Origin: UBA6120 sp964639215
GTDB lineage: Bacteria; Bacillota_I; Bacilli_A; RFN20; CAG-826
Direction: 5' to 3'
Assembly: GCA_964639215.1 (NCBI GenBank)
Contig: CAZXCV010000023.1
Location: 1-12,916 of the forward strand
DNA: 12,916 nt
In this document: positions 6,297 to 12,825 of the stretch, one piece after another
How the letters are laid out: the number at the start of each line of letters is the position of its first letter
How positions within the stretch are numbered: position 1 is the stretch's first letter
The notes under the pieces: model-generated
The model's input: only the letters and a program-made list of their open reading frames with translations
The model's database searches: none
What the model was told of the DNA's origin: nothing
Program-made: the position numbers and the translations under genes

Positions 6297-7808
6297 ATGG
6301 CGCACGACATCATCATTCAACTTAACAATCTTACGAAACAATTTGATGGAACGACGGTTGTCGATAATCTGAGTTTGTCGATTAAAAAAGGCGAATTCGT
6401 GACCTTTTTAGGACCATCAGGTTGTGGCAAGACCACGACATTAAGAATGATTGCAGGATTTGAAATTCCAAATCAAGGTTCAATTCTTCTCAACGGTGTC
6501 GATATTACCAAACTACCACCCTATCAACGACCCGTGAATACGGTTTTTCAACGTTATGCCTTATTTCCGCATCTTGATGTGTATGACAATATTGCGTTTG
6601 GTTTGCGCTTAAAGAAAGTCGATGTGAAGACAATCGATTCGAATGGCCAAACAATTGTTGAACATCGTAAATATACCGCTGATGAAATCGATGACAAGGT
6701 ATTAACGGCGTTAAAAATCGTGGATCTTGAAGATTTTGAAGACCGTGATGTCACGACGTTAAGTGGTGGGCAACAACAACGCGTTGCCATTGCCCGAGCG
6801 ATTGTCAATAGCCCCGAAATATTGCTACTTGATGAACCTTTGGGCGCCCTTGATTTAAAAATGCGCAAAGAGATGCAAATGGAACTGAAAGAGATGCATC
6901 GAAAACTCGGAATCACTTTCATTTATGTGACGCACGATCAAGAAGAAGCTTTAACGATGTCAGACACGATTGTCGTCATGAAAGATGGTGTAATTCAGCA
7001 AGTAGGAACCCCAACGGATATTTACAATGAACCAATCAATGCTTATGTTGCCAACTTTATTGGTGAATCGAATATTTATAATGCTACAAGTCTTGGTAAC
7101 GGAAAAATTCGCTTTCTTGGGGGGACGCTCGAGGTGAAACATGATTATGTCACCAATGAAAAACTCGATGTTATTTTACGCCCCGAAGATATTTACTTAG
7201 TCGAACTTGGGCACGGTTTTGTTGATGGCATTGTTCATAGTCGTGTATTTAAAGGTGTTCATTATGAATATGTCGTGATGGTCGGAAAAGCCGAAGTTGT
7301 CGTCCAGGATGTCCATCGCTATGAAGTTGGACACAAATATGCAATCACATTTGATGCCGATGATATTCATATTATGGAAAAAGAATTCATGATTAATTCA
7401 TATAAAGAAGCATGGCTCAACGATCGCAATCAATTAGTGATATCCGATGCGACGTTTGACGTCGATGTTACGCAGCTTGTCAGTGGTTCAAAACTCGATG
7501 AACAAGGCTATTTAATTGGTCCAAAAGGCATTAAATATAACCTTAAAGAATATGACGTCACGGCTGAAATTCCATTTACGGCGATTGAATTTAACGGAAA
7601 TCCCGAAGATGGGCAAGTGTCGGGACGCATCATCCAAAGCGTCTGGAAAGGCGATCATTACCAAATGATTGCCCGGACATATGAAGAAGAAGATTATGTT
7701 GCGGATACTGAATATACGTATGAAGAAGGGACGGAAGTCGGCATCAATATCGATACGAGTAAAATTAGATTAATGATTAGGGGGAATCTTGGCGAACATG
7801 AAGTTTAG
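6297..7808 (+). CDS. potA: spermidine/putrescine ABC transporter ATP-binding protein PotA, extended
   Basis: The cytoplasmic ATPase that powers polyamine import through PotBC. ABC motifs are complete: Walker A GPSGCGKTT (39-47), Q-loop Q85 in VFQRYALFPH, signature LSGGQQQR (155-162), Walker B ILLLDEP (175-181), D-loop LGALD (182-186) and H-loop H213. At 503 residues it is longer than the roughly 340-380 of typical PotA. An extra 18 or so residues lie between FGL and the signature (about 108-126). After a normal TOBE-type region (about 287-362) a second, similar module follows (about 372-496). Both modules share the pattern GxVxGx[VI]xxxV[FW]KGxHY at 307-323 and 439-455. Long PotA forms are known in Mollicutes. 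The start is set by AGGAGG (6286-6291), five bases before the ATG. It is the first gene of the operon and overlaps potB. Confidence 0.94.
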   Translation: MAHDIIIQLNNLTKQFDGTTVVDNLSLSIKKGEFVTFLGPSGCGKTTTLRMIAGFEIPNQGSILLNGVDITKLPPYQRPVNTVFQRYALFPHLDVYDNIAFGLRLKKVDVKTIDSNGQTIVEHRKYTADEIDDKVLTALKIVDLEDFEDRDVTTLSGGQQQRVAIARAIVNSPEILLLDEPLGALDLKMRKEMQMELKEMHRKLGITFIYVTHDQEEALTMSDTIVVMKDGVIQQVGTPTDIYNEPINAYVANFIGESNIYNATSLGNGKIRFLGGTLEVKHDYVTNEKLDVILRPEDIYLVELGHGFVDGIVHSRVFKGVHYEYVVMVGKAEVVVQDVHRYEVGHKYAITFDADDIHIMEKEFMINSYKEAWLNDRNQLVISDATFDVDVTQLVSGSKLDEQGYLIGPKGIKYNLKEYDVTAEIPFTAIEFNGNPEDGQVSGRIIQSVWKGDHYQMIARTYEEEDYVADTEYTYEEGTEVGINIDTSKIRLMIRGNLGEHEV

Positions 7809-8592
7809 ATTTCAACGTAAATACCTCGCGCTTCCTTATATTCTCTTTTTAATCTTTTTCGTGATTTTCCCCGTGTTTGTGATCTTATTTTATTCGTTCA
7901 CAAATAGCGCGGGGCAATTTTCATTTGATGCCGTGGCCGCATTTTTTGCAAATCCAGAGAAACCTGGCGTCTTAATGCTCTCATTTTTGTATGCCCTTGC
8001 CAATACAGCGATATGTCTATTAATCGGTTACCCAATTGCGATGATTCTCGCCAATAAGAAATACAATAAAAATAGCGTGATCGTCATGCTCTTCATCATG
8101 CCGATGTGGGTGAATTTCGTGATTCGGACATGGGCGACGCGTGATCTACTTTATTGGTTTGGCATCAACTCGGGCAATGCTCCAGGTGTCGCCGTCATGG
8201 TTGGGCTTGTTTATAATTACTTACCATTTGTGATTTTGCCTTTATACACGACGATGTTAAAAATGGATAAGAGCCAAATCGAAGCGAGCCAAGACTTAGG
8301 AGCGACACCGACACAAACATTTTTTAAAGTAATTATCCCGATGACGATGCCAGGTATTGTCAGTGGTGCGTTGATGGTGTTTATGCCAACGATTTCGTCA
8401 CAAGTTATTCCCAATATCCTCAGTGACTATAACATCATTCTCTTTGGAGAAGCGATTTATGAAGCTTATAAAACCAATTGGAATCTCGGCAGCTTTATGT
8501 CACTCGTCATGTTAATCATTATTGCAATCTCGATTTTCTTCACGCGTAAATTTGCAAAATCTGAGGATGGAAAGCGGGTCGCGATATGGTAA
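7798..8592 (+). CDS. potB: spermidine/putrescine ABC transporter permease PotB
   Basis: One of two membrane channel subunits, 264 residues. It has about six hydrophobic segments, the first being YILFLIFFVIFPVFVILFYSF. The cytoplasmic EAA loop that docks on the ATPase reads EASQDLGATPTQTFFKVIIP (about 162-181). The start is not fully settled. ATG 7798 gives MKFRFQRKYLALPY, a typical PotB beginning, but the AGGGGG at 7779-7784 is 13 bases away. TTG 7789, in frame, would add three residues and lies only four bases from it. Either way the gene overlaps the end of potA, which suggests coupled translation. The 3' end overlaps potC in ATGGTAA. Confidence 0.92.
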   Translation: MKFRFQRKYLALPYILFLIFFVIFPVFVILFYSFTNSAGQFSFDAVAAFFANPEKPGVLMLSFLYALANTAICLLIGYPIAMILANKKYNKNSVIVMLFIMPMWVNFVIRTWATRDLLYWFGINSGNAPGVAVMVGLVYNYLPFVILPLYTTMLKMDKSQIEASQDLGATPTQTFFKVIIPMTMPGIVSGALMVFMPTISSQVIPNILSDYNIILFGEAIYEAYKTNWNLGSFMSLVMLIIIAISIFFTRKFAKSEDGKRVAIW

Positions 8593-9401
8593 AGAAAATC
8601 TTTGCGAAGACGTATGTCTATTTCATCTTATTTCTTATGTATTTGCCGATTTTTCTATTGATGGTCTTTTCATTCCTCTCGAGTCAGACGGTCGGATTTA
8701 TTACCGATGCTGATTATTTCACGTTCGAGTTATACGTCAAATTATTCCAAAATCAAGCAGCGATGCAAGCATTAATGAATACATTATTAGTCGGTTTTAG
8801 TTCCGCGACTGTCGCGACGATTTTAGGAACATTAGGCGCTATCGGTATTTTCTATATGCGCCACCGTGCGAAACAGACAATGGAACTTGTGACACAACTA
8901 CCAGTTATCAATGCCGAAATTGTCATGGCATTATCACTTGCCATCTTATTTATCGTCCTTGGTTGGAGCGCCGGTTTTCTAACATTACTCGTTGGGCATG
9001 TCGTTTTGACAGTCGCCTTTGTCTATCTTAGCGTGAAACCGAAGCTCCAACAAATGGATCCAAGCATTTATGAAGCCGCCCTTGATCTTGGCGCCCGTCC
9101 TGGCTATGCGATGCGAAAAGTGATCATGCCAGAAATCATCCCCGGAATTGTCAGTGGATTTTTGTTAGCATTAACGTTGTCACTTGATGATTTCATCATT
9201 ACACTATTCTTAAAGGCTCCAGAATTTCAGACGATTTCGACTTATGTCGAAAATCAACTGCGAATTGGGATTCCCCCTGAAATTCGCGCCTTAACAACAC
9301 TCATCTTCATGGTCGCCGTCATCGTGTTATTAATTAACGGATACAAGACCAAGATTGAAGAAAAACGCAAATTAAGTTCATTTCATCGGGAGGATAAGTA
9401 A
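8586..9401 (+). CDS. potC: spermidine/putrescine ABC transporter permease PotC
   Basis: The second channel subunit, 271 residues with about six membrane segments. The EAA loop is YEAALDLGARPGYAMRKVIM (162-181), followed by PEIIPG. SLDDFIITLFL (199-209) matches the SLDDF signature of PotC-type permeases and separates it from PotB. The ATG sits inside the last codons of potB (ATGGTAA), with no strong Shine-Dalgarno sequence nearby, so translation probably depends on ribosomes finishing potB. The stop codon abuts the potD start. Confidence 0.93.
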   Translation: MVKKIFAKTYVYFILFLMYLPIFLLMVFSFLSSQTVGFITDADYFTFELYVKLFQNQAAMQALMNTLLVGFSSATVATILGTLGAIGIFYMRHRAKQTMELVTQLPVINAEIVMALSLAILFIVLGWSAGFLTLLVGHVVLTVAFVYLSVKPKLQQMDPSIYEAALDLGARPGYAMRKVIMPEIIPGIVSGFLLALTLSLDDFIITLFLKAPEFQTISTYVENQLRIGIPPEIRALTTLIFMVAVIVLLINGYKTKIEEKRKLSSFHREDK

Positions 9402-10844
9402 ATGAGAAAAACTTGGGTCGTTGTCTTAGCCGCGTTAGGCTTACTCGTTGGTTGCCAATCTCAAAATAGCGGCGATGTACTGACGCTTCGCGTCTATAAT
9501 TGGGGTGGTTATATTTATGAACAGGAAACCGCGGAAGATTTACCAAGCGTGACCGCGCAATTTCAAACGTGGTACCAAGCGACGTATGGTCAAACGGTCA
9601 AAGTGCAATATTCAACCTACGATGTTAACGAAACGGCTTATAGCCAAGTTGCTAAACTCGGACGTCAATTCGATTTAGTTGCCCCAAGTGAGTACATGAT
9701 CCAAATCATGATGCGTGAAAACTTACTGGAACCTTACGACCGCGAAATTGATGGTAGTTACACACATTTATCAAATTATAATGATTACGCATCACCATAC
9801 TTAAAAAATATTTTTGAAGATTTGCAAGTTGGGGGTGCCCCAGTCAGCGATTATGCAGCTGGCTACATGTGGGGAACCGTTGGTATTGTCTATGATCCTG
9901 ACATCGTCAACCCTGATGATGCCAAAAGTTGGGAAGTGCTTTACGATACGACGTATGCGAAGCAAGCAACTATCAAAAACTCAATGCGTGAGACATATAT
10001 GATTGGAGTAATTGATGTTTATCGTGATGAACTGATGGATGCCCGCCAAGATTATCTCAATGGCGATATTACGGCGACAGCTTATAATGCGATTATTGGC
10101 GATATCATTAATCGCTCTGATGCCACGACGATTGCCGCGGTTGAAACATCACTTCGAGCACTGAAACAAAACAGTTATGGCCTTGAGGTCGATTCTGGTA
10201 AAAATGATATTGCCTCAGGCAAAATCGGTATGCAAGTGTCCTGGAGTGGTGACGCTGTTTATTCGATGGATCTCGTTGAAGAAGAAACGAGTAAGGAACT
10301 CGAATATATCGTTCCTGAAGAGGGTGGTAATATTTGGTTTGATGGGTGGGTAATGCCCAAAGGTGCCCAAACATTATTAGCGCAACGGTTTGTCAATTTC
10401 TTATCAGATCCAGAAATTGCGATTTTAAATATGGATTACATCGGTTATACGAGTTTTATTGCCGGTCCTGATGTACTTGATCGAGTTCACGATATGGAAG
10501 ATGCGACTGGTGACTATCAACTCGATTTGTCTTACTTCTTCACAGGAACGGTCGATGCAAGCGCAGATATGGTCGTCACGACGGTTGAAAACCGCCAATT
10601 ACATACGCAATACCCAGACGCTGAAACGATTACGAGATCCGCCGTCATGCGTGATTTTGGGAGCGATACAACCGCGATTGTTGAATTGTGGTCACGCATC
10701 AAAACATCAACAGTTGAACCGTGGGTATTAATCACCGTTGGAGCGGCAGCTCTAGTCTCAATTGGTATTGGATTATACTTCTTCTTTAAGAAAAAAACGA
10801 GCAAACGAGGTCGTCGTTCTTCGATTAAAAAGCAACGTAAATAG
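9402..10844 (+). CDS. potD: spermidine/putrescine-binding lipoprotein PotD with a C-terminal membrane anchor
   Basis: The extracellular polyamine receptor of the importer, 480 residues. Residues 1-18 form a lipoprotein signal with lipobox LVGC, acylated Cys C18. The PotD fold is clear: VYNWGGYI (31-38), APSEYM (94-99), SMRETY (194-199), SWSGDA (280-285), EEGGNIWFDGW (306-316) and NFLSDPEIA (332-340). By alignment with E. coli PotD, the polyamine-contacting residues W34, E171, W229, W255 and D257 correspond to W34, E197, W281, W312 and D314. Unusually, residues about 440-462 form a hydrophobic helix followed by a strongly basic tail (KKKTSKRGRRSSIKKQRK), which predicts a second membrane anchor with a cytoplasmic C-terminus. 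GGGAGG (9388-9393) lies eight bases before the ATG, which follows the potC stop directly. It is the last gene of the operon. Confidence 0.93.
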   Translation: MRKTWVVVLAALGLLVGCQSQNSGDVLTLRVYNWGGYIYEQETAEDLPSVTAQFQTWYQATYGQTVKVQYSTYDVNETAYSQVAKLGRQFDLVAPSEYMIQIMMRENLLEPYDREIDGSYTHLSNYNDYASPYLKNIFEDLQVGGAPVSDYAAGYMWGTVGIVYDPDIVNPDDAKSWEVLYDTTYAKQATIKNSMRETYMIGVIDVYRDELMDARQDYLNGDITATAYNAIIGDIINRSDATTIAAVETSLRALKQNSYGLEVDSGKNDIASGKIGMQVSWSGDAVYSMDLVEEETSKELEYIVPEEGGNIWFDGWVMPKGAQTLLAQRFVNFLSDPEIAILNMDYIGYTSFIAGPDVLDRVHDMEDATGDYQLDLSYFFTGTVDASADMVVTTVENRQLHTQYPDAETITRSAVMRDFGSDTTAIVELWSRIKTSTVEPWVLITVGAAALVSIGIGLYFFFKKKTSKRGRRSSIKKQRK

Positions 10845-10856
10845 CAATATTCGTAT

Positions 10857-10885
10857 TTGAAGAAACGCGGTGGGGATGCTATACT
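10857..10885 (+). promoter_or_regulatory. promoter of the tRNA-Cys gene
   Basis: -35 TTGAAG (10857-10862), a 17-base spacer, and -10 TATACT (10880-10885). The predicted transcription start is about 10892, 16 bases before the mature tRNA. The -10 lies inside the inverted repeat at 10870-10903. Confidence 0.6.
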
Positions 10886-10903
10886 TTTTGCTAGCGTCCC
10901 CAC
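10870..10903. repeat. 12-bp inverted repeat over the tRNA-Cys promoter
   Basis: GTGGGGATGCTA (10870-10881) and TAGCGTCCCCAC (10892-10903) are complementary apart from one G-T pair, with a 10-base loop. It ends four bases before tRNA-Cys. No T tract follows, so it is not a standard terminator, although it may slow or stop read-through from potD. Because the -10 box lies within it, it could also be a DNA-level operator or a cruciform-forming site. Confidence 0.6.
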
Positions 10904-10907
10904 AGCT

Positions 10908-10981
10908 GGTTCCTTAGCCAAGTGGTAAGGCAATTGACTGCAACTCAATCATCGTCGGTTCGACTCCGATAGGAACCTCCA
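10908..10981 (+). tRNA. tRNA-Cys (GCA)
   Basis: Acceptor GGTTCCT pairs with AGGAACC. The anticodon stem is ATTGA/TCAAT with loop CTGCAAC, giving anticodon GCA. The T arm has loop TTCGACT. Discriminator T, the cysteine identity base, is followed by an encoded CCA. Confidence 0.96.
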
Positions 10982-10996
10982 AGGACGAAATAAGGC

Positions 10997-11026
10997 TTGT
11001 ATTAGCCGAAAATCGTGCTATATTAT
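10997..11026 (+). promoter_or_regulatory. promoter of the tRNA-Arg(ACG)-tRNA-Pro unit
   Basis: -35 TTGTAT (10997-11002), with -10 TATATT (11019-11024, spacer 16) or TATTAT (11021-11026, spacer 18). It is bracketed by AAGGCTT (10992-10998) and AAGCCTT (11029-11035), an inverted repeat ending five bases before the tRNA. Confidence 0.5.
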
Positions 11027-11040
11027 ATAAGCCTTTACAC

Positions 11041-11117
11041 GCGCCCGTAGCTCAATTGGATAGAGTGCCAGACTACGAATCTGGAGGTTACGAGTTCGAT
11101 TCTTGTCGGGCGCGCCA
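11041..11117 (+). tRNA. tRNA-Arg (ACG)
   Basis: Acceptor GCGCCCG pairs with CGGGCGC. The anticodon stem is CCAGA/TCTGG with loop CTACGAA, giving anticodon ACG, normally edited to ICG to read CGU, CGC and CGA. Discriminator G, encoded CCA. It is 73/77 identical to the tRNA-Arg(TCG) at 12327-12403. Confidence 0.96.
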
Positions 11118-11122
11118 TCGAT

Positions 11123-11199
<77 letters not shown>

Positions 11200-11209
11200 T
11201 TAACAAAAT

Positions 11210-11233
11210 ATCACCGCTTGCCGGTGATTTTTT
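11210..11233 (+). terminator. rho-independent terminator after tRNA-Pro
   Basis: ATCACCG (11210-11216) pairs with CGGTGAT (11222-11228) around a five-base loop, followed by a run of T. It separates the first tRNA group from the EIIC gene. Confidence 0.85.
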
Positions 11234-11245
11234 ATTTGGATGCTG

Positions 11246-11251
11246 TATAAT
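11246..11251 (+). promoter_or_regulatory. perfect -10 box of the EIIC gene, predicted leaderless start
   Basis: TATAAT (11246-11251) is followed by exactly seven bases and then the ATG at 11259, so transcription is predicted to begin on the start codon. The -35 position (GGTGAT, 11223-11228) overlaps the terminator stem and is weak. Confidence 0.5.
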
Positions 11252-11258
11252 ATTTGTC

Positions 11259-12326
11259 ATGCCAAACAATCAAAAGAGACAAACGTTTAAGTCCATCGCA
11301 GGCCGTGTCTATAACTTCATCATTATCACGATGAATGGAATGGTATACGGTCTATTCAGCACGCTGATTATCGGCGTGATTATCAATCAACTTGGGGTGT
11401 TGCTTAACTTTAATCTCCCTTGGTTCGGAACGACGGTTCATGTCGGGGCTCTCATCATCAATATTGCCACGTTTGTTAAAGGTCTGATGGGTGTTGGTAT
11501 CGGTATCGGCATTGGCATGGCTATGAAACTCGATGGGCTCAAGCTCGTCAGTGCTGCTGTCGCTGGTGGCATCTCTACTTCGATTGCCCTCCTTGGAAAA
11601 AGCGACCCACTTGTTTCTTATATTACCGTTGTCATCACCTTATTGGCCATCCGCGCTATTTTTAGAAAAAAGACCCCAATCGATATTATCATTATTCCGA
11701 TTTTAACGATTGCGATTAGTTATACAATTGGCATTCTCATTGTCAATCCAATTAGTTCCGTCGCCACCTCGATCGGGGCATTTGTCAATCGTGTCACTGA
11801 ATTTGAACAACCATTTTTAATGGGGATGCTCGTCGCGATGCTGATGGGTGCAATACTCACATCACCACTCAGCAGTGCGGCGATTGCCATCTCATTTCAA
11901 ATTGGAGGTATCGCTGGTGGCGCGGCCTTAGTTGGTTGTTGCGCTAACATGCTCGGTTTTGCCGTTATGGGTCGCAAAGACAATGATGTTGGAACGACGA
12001 TTTCTGTCGCGATTGGAACGAGTATGCTCCAATTCAAAAACGTGTTGAAGAAACCAATTATCTGGCTCCCACCGATTATTGCCAGTGCCATCTTAGGTCC
12101 ATTATCGACGCTTGTTTTTCACACCCGAACCGATCCGACGGGGGCTGGGATGGGCACCAGCGGTTTTGTTGGTCAATTTGCAACTTACGCCGCGATGGGC
12201 AATGGTATTTGGACGTGGCTTTCAATTTTTGTACTTCAAATCATCTTGCCAATTGTCATCGTTTTTGGCTTAGATTTATTATTTAGACGTCTTAAATTAT
12301 ATCAAGCGGGTGATTTGAAAATATAG
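11259..12326 (+). CDS. stand-alone PTS EIIC-like membrane protein (PTS_EIIC_2 type)
   Basis: A 355-residue integral membrane protein with about nine or ten hydrophobic segments rich in Gly, Ile and Ala. Motifs such as GVGIGIGIGMAMKLDGLK, LTSPLSSAAIAISF, GGAALVGCCANMLGF and GTSMLQFKNVLKKP resemble the PF13303 (PTS_EIIC_2) family of phosphotransferase-like permeases, which often occur without attached EIIA or EIIB domains. No EIIA, EIIB or HPr gene is nearby, so the substrate and the phosphorylation dependence are unknown. The frame is open back into tRNA-Pro, but the first sensible start is ATG 11259. No Shine-Dalgarno sequence precedes it, and the TATAAT seven bases upstream points to a leaderless mRNA. 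The TAG stop touches the first base of tRNA-Arg(TCG), with no terminator between, so the two are probably cotranscribed to the terminator at 12412-12434. Confidence 0.82.
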   Translation: MPNNQKRQTFKSIAGRVYNFIIITMNGMVYGLFSTLIIGVIINQLGVLLNFNLPWFGTTVHVGALIINIATFVKGLMGVGIGIGIGMAMKLDGLKLVSAAVAGGISTSIALLGKSDPLVSYITVVITLLAIRAIFRKKTPIDIIIIPILTIAISYTIGILIVNPISSVATSIGAFVNRVTEFEQPFLMGMLVAMLMGAILTSPLSSAAIAISFQIGGIAGGAALVGCCANMLGFAVMGRKDNDVGTTISVAIGTSMLQFKNVLKKPIIWLPPIIASAILGPLSTLVFHTRTDPTGAGMGTSGFVGQFATYAAMGNGIWTWLSIFVLQIILPIVIVFGLDLLFRRLKLYQAGDLKI

Positions 12327-12403
12327 GCGCCCGTAGCTCAATTGGATAGAGCACCAGACTTCGAATCTGGGGGTTACGAGTTCGATTCTTGTCGGGCGCG
12401 CCA
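12327..12403 (+). tRNA. tRNA-Arg (TCG)
   Basis: Acceptor GCGCCCG pairs with CGGGCGC. The anticodon stem is CCAGA/TCTGG with loop CTTCGAA, giving anticodon TCG (codon CGA, possibly CGG). Discriminator G, encoded CCA. It begins at the base right after the EIIC stop codon. A weak internal promoter (TTTATT 12275-12280, TTATAT 12297-12302, spacer 16) may exist inside the EIIC gene. Confidence 0.95.
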
Positions 12404-12411
12404 CTATTTAT

Positions 12412-12434
12412 AAATGCAGGTGACTGCATTTTTT
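12412..12434 (+). terminator. rho-independent terminator after tRNA-Arg (TCG)
   Basis: AAATGCAG (12412-12419) pairs with CTGCATTT (12424-12431) around a GTGA tetraloop, followed by a T run to 12434. Confidence 0.88.
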
Positions 12435-12452
12435 CATTTCCTGATGTTTTTA

Positions 12453-12481
12453 TTGAAAATACTGCTTAAAAAATATATGAT
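12453..12481 (+). promoter_or_regulatory. promoter of the tRNA-Ala-tRNA-Met unit
   Basis: -35 TTGAAA (12453-12458), a 17-base spacer, and -10 TATGAT (12476-12481). The predicted transcription start is about 12488, so the pre-tRNA leader would consist almost entirely of the hairpin GTGGAAT/ATCCCAC (12490-12507; one A-C mismatch), which abuts tRNA-Ala. Confidence 0.7.
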
Positions 12482-12507
12482 ATGTAGGCGTGGAATGAGC
12501 ATCCCAC

Positions 12508-12583
12508 GGGGTCATAGCTCAGCTGGGAGAGCGCCTGGTTTGCAACCAGGAGGTCAGGGGTTCGATCCCCCTTGGCTCCACCA
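12508..12583 (+). tRNA. tRNA-Ala (TGC)
   Basis: Acceptor GGGGTCA pairs with TGGCTCC through two G-T wobble pairs. The anticodon stem is CCTGG/CCAGG with loop TTTGCAA, giving anticodon TGC. Discriminator A, encoded CCA. Confidence 0.96.
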
Positions 12584-12589
12584 ATCCAT

Positions 12590-12666
12590 GGCTGCGTAGC
12601 TCAGCTGGCTAGAGCGTCCGGTTCATACCCGGCAGGTCGAGGGTTCGAATCCCCCCGCAGCTACCA
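12590..12666 (+). tRNA. tRNA-Met (CAT), elongator
   Basis: Acceptor GGCTGCG pairs with CGCAGCT, with G1-T72 as a wobble pair. The anticodon loop TTCATAC gives CAT. The D arm (AGCTGGCTA loop) and anticodon arm match the Bacillus elongator tRNA-Met. It lacks C4-G69 and C5-G68 (here T4-A69 and G5-C68), so it should not be a lysidine-modified tRNA-Ile2. Encoded CCA. Confidence 0.9.
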
Positions 12667-12677
12667 AATTCGATGCC

Positions 12678-12705
12678 ACCCGCACGGTCGTTACGTCGGG
12701 TTTTT
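12678..12705 (+). terminator. rho-independent terminator after tRNA-Met
   Basis: ACCCG (12678-12682) pairs with CGGGT (12697-12701). After one bulged C, ACG pairs with CGT. A T run (12701-12705) follows. Confidence 0.8.
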
Positions 12706-12723
12706 ATTTAAAAGGAACGACGC

Positions 12724-12740
12724 TTATATTAAGATATAAG
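12724..12740 (+). promoter_or_regulatory. possible promoter region of the tRNA-Ile2-tRNA-Ser unit
   Basis: The palindrome TTATAT-taag-ATATAA (12724-12739) contains two candidate -10 boxes, TATATT (12725-12730) and TATAAG (12735-12740). No good -35 is seen; for the first, TTTTTA (12701-12706) in the preceding terminator tail lies 18 bases away. A promoter is expected because a terminator precedes this unit. Confidence 0.35.
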
Positions 12741-12746
12741 AGCATT

Positions 12747-12822
12747 GGACCCTTAGCTCAATGGTTAGAGCTCCCGGCTCATAACCGGTTGGTTGCAGGT
12801 TCGAGTCCTGCAGGGTCCACCA
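12747..12822 (+). tRNA. tRNA-Ile2 (CAT), probable lysidine-modified
   Basis: Acceptor GGACCCT pairs with AGGGTCC; the anticodon loop CTCATAA gives CAT. The full G1-C72 pair argues against an initiator. C4-G69 and C5-G68 are the acceptor pairs recognised by TilS in E. coli, and the body resembles Bacillus tRNA-Ile2. It should read AUA after conversion of C34 to lysidine. Encoded CCA. A second elongator Met is the alternative. Confidence 0.85.
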
Positions 12823-12825
12823 GAT

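Noticed and set aside
10870..10903. A standard terminator for the pot operon
   Set aside because: The stem is strong but no T tract follows, and the -10 box of tRNA-Cys lies inside it.
12414..12599. A 61-codon plus-strand ORF over the tRNA-Ala gene
   Set aside because: It runs through a terminator, a promoter and tRNA-Ala, and has no ribosome binding site.
12747..12822. An initiator tRNA-fMet
   Set aside because: Initiators have an unpaired 1-72 position and GGG/CCC in the anticodon stem. This tRNA has a full acceptor stem and the C4-G69/C5-G68 pairs of tRNA-Ile2.
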